Made by a program: the position numbers and the translations under genes | From: CAZXCK01 sp964639225 | GTDB lineage: Bacteria; Chloroflexota; Anaerolineae; Aggregatilineales; Phototrophicaceae | Length of the DNA stretch: 23,480 nucleotides | Assembly: GCA_964639225.1 (NCBI GenBank) | Contig: CAZXCK010000066.1 | Span: 1 to 23,480 of the forward strand | Direction: 5' to 3' | Part shown: piece after piece, positions 20,995 through 23,480 of the stretch | Numbering within the stretch: position 1 is the stretch's first letter | Layout of the letters: each line of letters opens with the position of its first letter | Notes under the pieces: generated by a model | The model's input: only the letters and a program-made list of their open reading frames with translations | Databases searched by the model: none | Told to the model about the DNA's origin: nothing

Positions 20995-22224
20995 ATGATG
21001 CAGGATATTCCCGCGTCGCGTATGTTTGAGATCAAGAACGCCCTGGCGGAATACAAGAAAAAAGCGGGCGCCGACGCGCCTATCTACGATGCCTCGCAGG
21101 GGGACGGCGGCGCCAGCCTGCCCGGTGTTCCGCCGGAAATTCTGGAACGGGCCTACCAGCTTCAGATCGAACACGGCACCGGCTATGACCAGCCGTTTGG
21201 CACCGCCCGTTTCCGCAAGGCTGCCGCCGAGAATTACTGGGGGCTGCACGCCACCACTGGCTGGGGACCGGAAAACATCATCTTCGCCCAGGGTGGGCGC
21301 GACGCACTCGTCAAAGCTTATAACGCCATGATTGCGCTCGGCAGCCAGCAGATCGGTGATGCGTTGATCGTCAGCCGTGTGCCCTGGATTAGCTATAACT
21401 GGGGGCCGTATGACATCGGCCTCAACGTGATGCGCGCGCCGGGCCGTCCCGAAGCCGCCTGGCGTTACACCCCGGACGCCATCCGCGCCTGTGTGGAGTT
21501 CGCGCAGAAGTCCGGGCGGGGCGTGGCGGGTATGGTCATCACCTCGCCGGATAACCCGACTGGACTCACGCTGACGGTCGCCGAGCAGATCGAGCTGGCG
21601 AAGGCCGCCCTGGAAGCCGGTGTGCCGTTTGTCCTGTTCGACTGGATTTATCACTGGGTCACCGATGGCACCTCGAACGATATCAACCAGGTGCTGCTGG
21701 CCTTTTCGCCGGAAGAACGCGACCGGCTTATGTTCCTGGATGGCATTACCAAGAGTCTGGGCGCGTCCAACATCCGCAGCGCGCATATGCTGGCTGGCAA
21801 ACAGGTGATTAAATACATCAACAGCCGGGCGTCGCATGCGGTCATCCCCAGCTTTTACGCGCAGGCGGTGGCCATCGCTGCGTATGAGATGGGCTTCGCC
21901 AACGCCGCCGCCAGCATCATCGGTCCCACCAGCCAGAGCCGTCAGGTGCTGCGCCAGACGCTGCCTGGTTTCGATGTGTCATATATCATGGGCGATGGCT
22001 ACTACGCTTTCATCGACCTGTCGAAATATATCGACGCCAGCGACTTTAAGGACAGCGGCGATCTGGGGGCGTGGCTGGGCGCGAACTTTGGCGTGACGGT
22101 TGTGCCGGGCGTGCATTTCTCCAGTGCGGGCGCTAACTGGGTGCGCTTCTCGTATGCGCTGCCGCCGGAAAAGACCGAGAAGGCCATCAGTCGCATGTTC
22201 GAGGGGCTGAACTCGCTGCTGTAG
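20995..22224 (+). CDS. PLP-dependent aminotransferase, fold type I (5' end uncertain)
   Basis: Reaction type: PLP-dependent transamination. Seen: 409 residues from the first ATG after the gap, with YDASQGDGGASLPGVPPEI (31-49), GYDQPFGTARFRKAAAE (63-79), FAQGGRDALVKAYN (97-110), TSPDNPTG with Asn187, FDWIYHW with Asp216 and Tyr219, the Schiff-base Lys253 in DGITKSLGASNIRSAHML, and a C-terminal VRFSYALPPE with a carboxylate-binding Arg. The start is provisional because it abuts the N run, though MMQDIPASRMFEIKNAL reads like a natural N-terminus of this fold. It follows korAB in the same direction and ends in a strong terminator, so it may share their transcript and supply or remove a 2-oxoacid. 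The substrate is unknown. Confidence 0.88.
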   Translation: MMQDIPASRMFEIKNALAEYKKKAGADAPIYDASQGDGGASLPGVPPEILERAYQLQIEHGTGYDQPFGTARFRKAAAENYWGLHATTGWGPENIIFAQGGRDALVKAYNAMIALGSQQIGDALIVSRVPWISYNWGPYDIGLNVMRAPGRPEAAWRYTPDAIRACVEFAQKSGRGVAGMVITSPDNPTGLTLTVAEQIELAKAALEAGVPFVLFDWIYHWVTDGTSNDINQVLLAFSPEERDRLMFLDGITKSLGASNIRSAHMLAGKQVIKYINSRASHAVIPSFYAQAVAIAAYEMGFANAAASIIGPTSQSRQVLRQTLPGFDVSYIMGDGYYAFIDLSKYIDASDFKDSGDLGAWLGANFGVTVVPGVHFSSAGANWVRFSYALPPEKTEKAISRMFEGLNSLL

Positions 22225-22252
22225 GTCGTCGGGTCAGAACTGAGGGAATCCG

Positions 22253-22286
22253 CCCGGCTGGTCGCACAATGACCAGCCGGGTTTTT
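22253..22286 (+). terminator. Intrinsic terminator after the kor-aminotransferase operon
   Basis: Perfect 11-bp arms CCCGGCTGGTC (22253-22263) and GACCAGCCGGG (22271-22281) with a 7-base loop are followed by TTTTT (22282-22286). It starts 28 bases after the aminotransferase stop and just before the convergent fabD stop. Confidence 0.9.
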
Positions 22287-22291
22287 GTCCG

Positions 22292-23251
22292 CTACATATT
22301 CGAGGTAAAGGCTTCCAGCGCGTCCAGGCTGTTGAGCGCCACGCGGTCCACACCGCGATCAATGCGTTTGGTCAGCCCGGTGAGCACATCCCCGGAGCCG
22401 ATTTCGACAAAGCGTGTGGCCCCGGCGGCAATCATAGCCTGCACCGATTCGGTCCAGCGCACCGGCTGTATCAGTTGCTTGCCGAGCAGTTGGCGGATTT
22501 CATCGACGGTGTGGACCGGCGCGGCTGTGGCGTTGGCATAAACTGGAACCTGCGGCGCTGCGAACGGTGTGCTGGCCAGGGCTTCGGCGAAAGCGGCGCT
22601 GGCTGGTTGCATCAGCGGCGAGTGCGCCGCGATGCTGATCGGCAGCCGGACTACCTTGCGCGCGCCCTGCGCCTGGGCGCCCTGCATGGCGGCTTCCAGC
22701 GCGGACTCGTCACCGGAGATGACGATCTGGCCGGGGCAGTTGTCGTTGGCGAGTACCACCGCGCGCCCGGTGAGTTCCTGGACGTCGCTGCACAGTTTGC
22801 GCACGACATCGGCATCCAGGCCCAGAATGGCGGCCATCGCGCCTGGCTGCTGCGTGTCGGCCTCTTTCATCAGCCGGCCACGCTCCCGCACCAGCCGCAG
22901 GCCATCCGCGAAGTTCAGCGCGCCGACCGCTGCCAGCGCGGTGATCTCCCCCAGGCTGTGACCGGCAACCATTAGTGGTTGCGCGACCATCAGCGGCTGT
23001 GCGTCCGGCTTCGCTGCCTGCAGTGCGCGCAGAATGGCGATGCTGCACACATACAGCGCGGGCTGCGTGTTGATGGTGTCGTTGAGGTCGCTCTCCGGCC
23101 CGTCGAAGCACAACGCCGACAACTCGAAGCCCAGCACGTCATCGGCCTGCTCGAACGTCTCGCGCGCTGCCGGATGCGCCTGAGCGACATCGCGGCCCAT
23201 GCCCACCACCTGCGAACCCTGCCCCGGAAACACATAAGCGTCGTGTGTCAT
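22292..23251 (-). CDS. fabD: Malonyl-CoA:ACP transacylase
   Basis: Reaction: transfers malonyl from CoA to acyl carrier protein, committing malonyl units to fatty acid synthesis. Seen: 319 residues from ATG at 23251 (MTHDAYVFPGQGSQVVGMG); oxyanion-hole Gln in GQGSQ (10-14); nucleophile Ser99 in GHSLGE; Arg124 in RLVRERGRLM; His210 in ISIAAHSPLMQPA; and a C-terminal FVEIGSGDVLTGLTKRI. All catalytic residues are present. A longer in-frame start at 23284 exists but would precede the conserved beginning and overlap the upstream terminator. Odd: QPLMVA occurs twice in tandem just before GHSLGE, a six-residue insertion relative to E. coli FabD. It lies downstream of rpmF, with a terminator between them. 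Confidence 0.96.
   Translation of the reverse strand: MTHDAYVFPGQGSQVVGMGRDVAQAHPAARETFEQADDVLGFELSALCFDGPESDLNDTINTQPALYVCSIAILRALQAAKPDAQPLMVAQPLMVAGHSLGEITALAAVGALNFADGLRLVRERGRLMKEADTQQPGAMAAILGLDADVVRKLCSDVQELTGRAVVLANDNCPGQIVISGDESALEAAMQGAQAQGARKVVRLPISIAAHSPLMQPASAAFAEALASTPFAAPQVPVYANATAAPVHTVDEIRQLLGKQLIQPVRWTESVQAMIAAGATRFVEIGSGDVLTGLTKRIDRGVDRVALNSLDALEAFTSNM
22964..22999 (-). repeat. In-frame tandem duplication (QPLMVA x2) inside fabD
   Basis: Two adjacent 18-base units (22982-22999 and 22964-22981) encode identical hexapeptides. They differ at the third base of five of the six codons; only the single-codon Met is unchanged. It lies immediately before the nucleophile loop GHSLGE. 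Confidence 0.9.
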
Positions 23252-23282
23252 GGTGTGTCTCTCACTTGCTGGATATGCAAAC

Positions 23283-23313
23283 AAAAACCGCGCCCCATAA
23301 GTGGCACGGCTTT
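23283..23313 (-). terminator. Terminator-like hairpin between rpmF and fabD
   Basis: On the minus strand AAAGCCGTGCC (23313-23303) pairs with GGCGCGGTTTTT (23294-23283), giving about 11 pairs including G-U, with an 8-base loop and a T-run. It begins about 30 bases after the rpmF stop. A second small stem (TTTCGC/GCGAAA, 23317-23337) lies between. Confidence 0.7.
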
Positions 23314-23343
23314 CATTTTCGCGGATAACGAGCGAAAGTACAA

Positions 23344-23480
23344 TCAGTCTTCTTTGACTTCGTAGACCTGCTTGCCCTTATAGCGCCCGGTCTTTTTGCA
23401 CACATGGTGGGCCAGGCGGTATTCGCCGGTGTCGTTGTCGAACACCAGATGGGGCAGTGACAGGCTATCGTGAGCGCGGC
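23344..23480 (-). CDS. rpmF: 50S ribosomal protein L32, partial (5' end beyond right edge)
   Basis: A large-subunit ribosomal protein. Seen: the last 45 codons, reading RAHDSLSLPHLVFDND, then TGEYRLAHHVCKKTGRYKG and KQVYEVKED before TGA (23346-23344). RAHD, HHVC and GRYKG are hallmarks of the L32 C-terminal half. Odd: the two CxxC zinc knuckles usual in this region are degraded. DNDTG stands where CPNCG often occurs and HVCKKTG replaces HVCPNCG, leaving one Cys, so this is a zinc-free (C-minus) form. rpmF near fatty acid genes is a common bacterial arrangement; here fabD follows after 92 bases and a hairpin. Confidence 0.9.
   Translation of the reverse strand, partial: RAHDSLSLPHLVFDNDTGEYRLAHHVCKKTGRYKGKQVYEVKED

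Noticed and set aside
20086..22224. Single fused KorB-aminotransferase protein
   Set aside because: The fusion exists only because the 100-N gap happens to preserve frame; KorB is truncated before its usual length.

Overview
The window is about 23.5 kb of GC-rich bacterial chromosome carrying mostly housekeeping genes. Nothing resembles a phage, plasmid, insertion sequence, CRISPR array, rRNA or tRNA. The best guess for the host is a member of Chloroflexota (Anaerolineae-like). This rests on the mix of a DUF2344/TIGR03936 protein, a gamma-alpha fused KorA with KorB, an IRP1/AcnA-type aconitase, a SpoIIIE-type FtsK and an L32 lacking zinc cysteines. It is a family-level impression, not a phylogenetic result. 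A run of exactly 100 N (20895-20994) marks a scaffold gap, so the source is a draft or metagenome assembly.

Layout. 1-1148 (minus): a DUF2344 protein overlapping psuG (cut by the left edge). 1259-3656 (plus): a tight four-gene cluster of two small membrane proteins, a SRAP/YedK DNA-protein crosslink protein and an aldo/keto reductase. 3675-6827 (minus): ftsK followed by a DUF433/DUF5615 antitoxin-toxin-like pair. 7068-9788 (plus): aconitase with a good promoter and a strong terminator. 9850-10692 (minus): a DUF697-like membrane protein with a C-terminal winged-helix domain. 10822-14080 (plus): RNase HI (probably leaderless), a PLP aminotransferase and cystathionine beta-synthase. 14155-15647 (minus): a small unknown gene and a cystathionine gamma-synthase/lyase. 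15759-17254 (plus): a lipoprotein with two Gmad2-like domains and a deoxynucleoside kinase. 17346-22224 (plus): a GntR/FCD regulator, korA, korB (interrupted by the gap) and a second PLP aminotransferase. 22292-23480 (minus): fabD and the 3' part of rpmF.

How the genes fit together. Cystathionine beta-synthase and the gamma-synthase/lyase enzyme lie either side of a small gene and together make a transsulfuration route between homocysteine and cysteine. Aconitase and the 2-oxoacid:ferredoxin oxidoreductase are TCA-cycle-type enzymes. The aminotransferase downstream of korAB could feed it 2-oxoacids, and the adjacent GntR/FCD protein is a candidate regulator. SRAP, RNase HI and FtsK act in genome maintenance but sit in separate transcription units. 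rpmF and fabD keep the common bacterial ribosome/fatty-acid neighbourhood, but a terminator-like hairpin separates them.

No intergenic stretch exceeds 300 bases. The longest (about 110 to 240 bases) hold promoters, hairpins, two possible leader ORFs and a 21-bp tandem repeat, described below. I did not find a clearly new multi-gene system. The best second looks are the diverged hexapeptide duplication in FabD, the repeat-containing leader ORF overlapping the korA start, the DUF697-winged-helix fusion, the DUF433/DUF5615 pair with its own promoter, and the leaderless rnhA.
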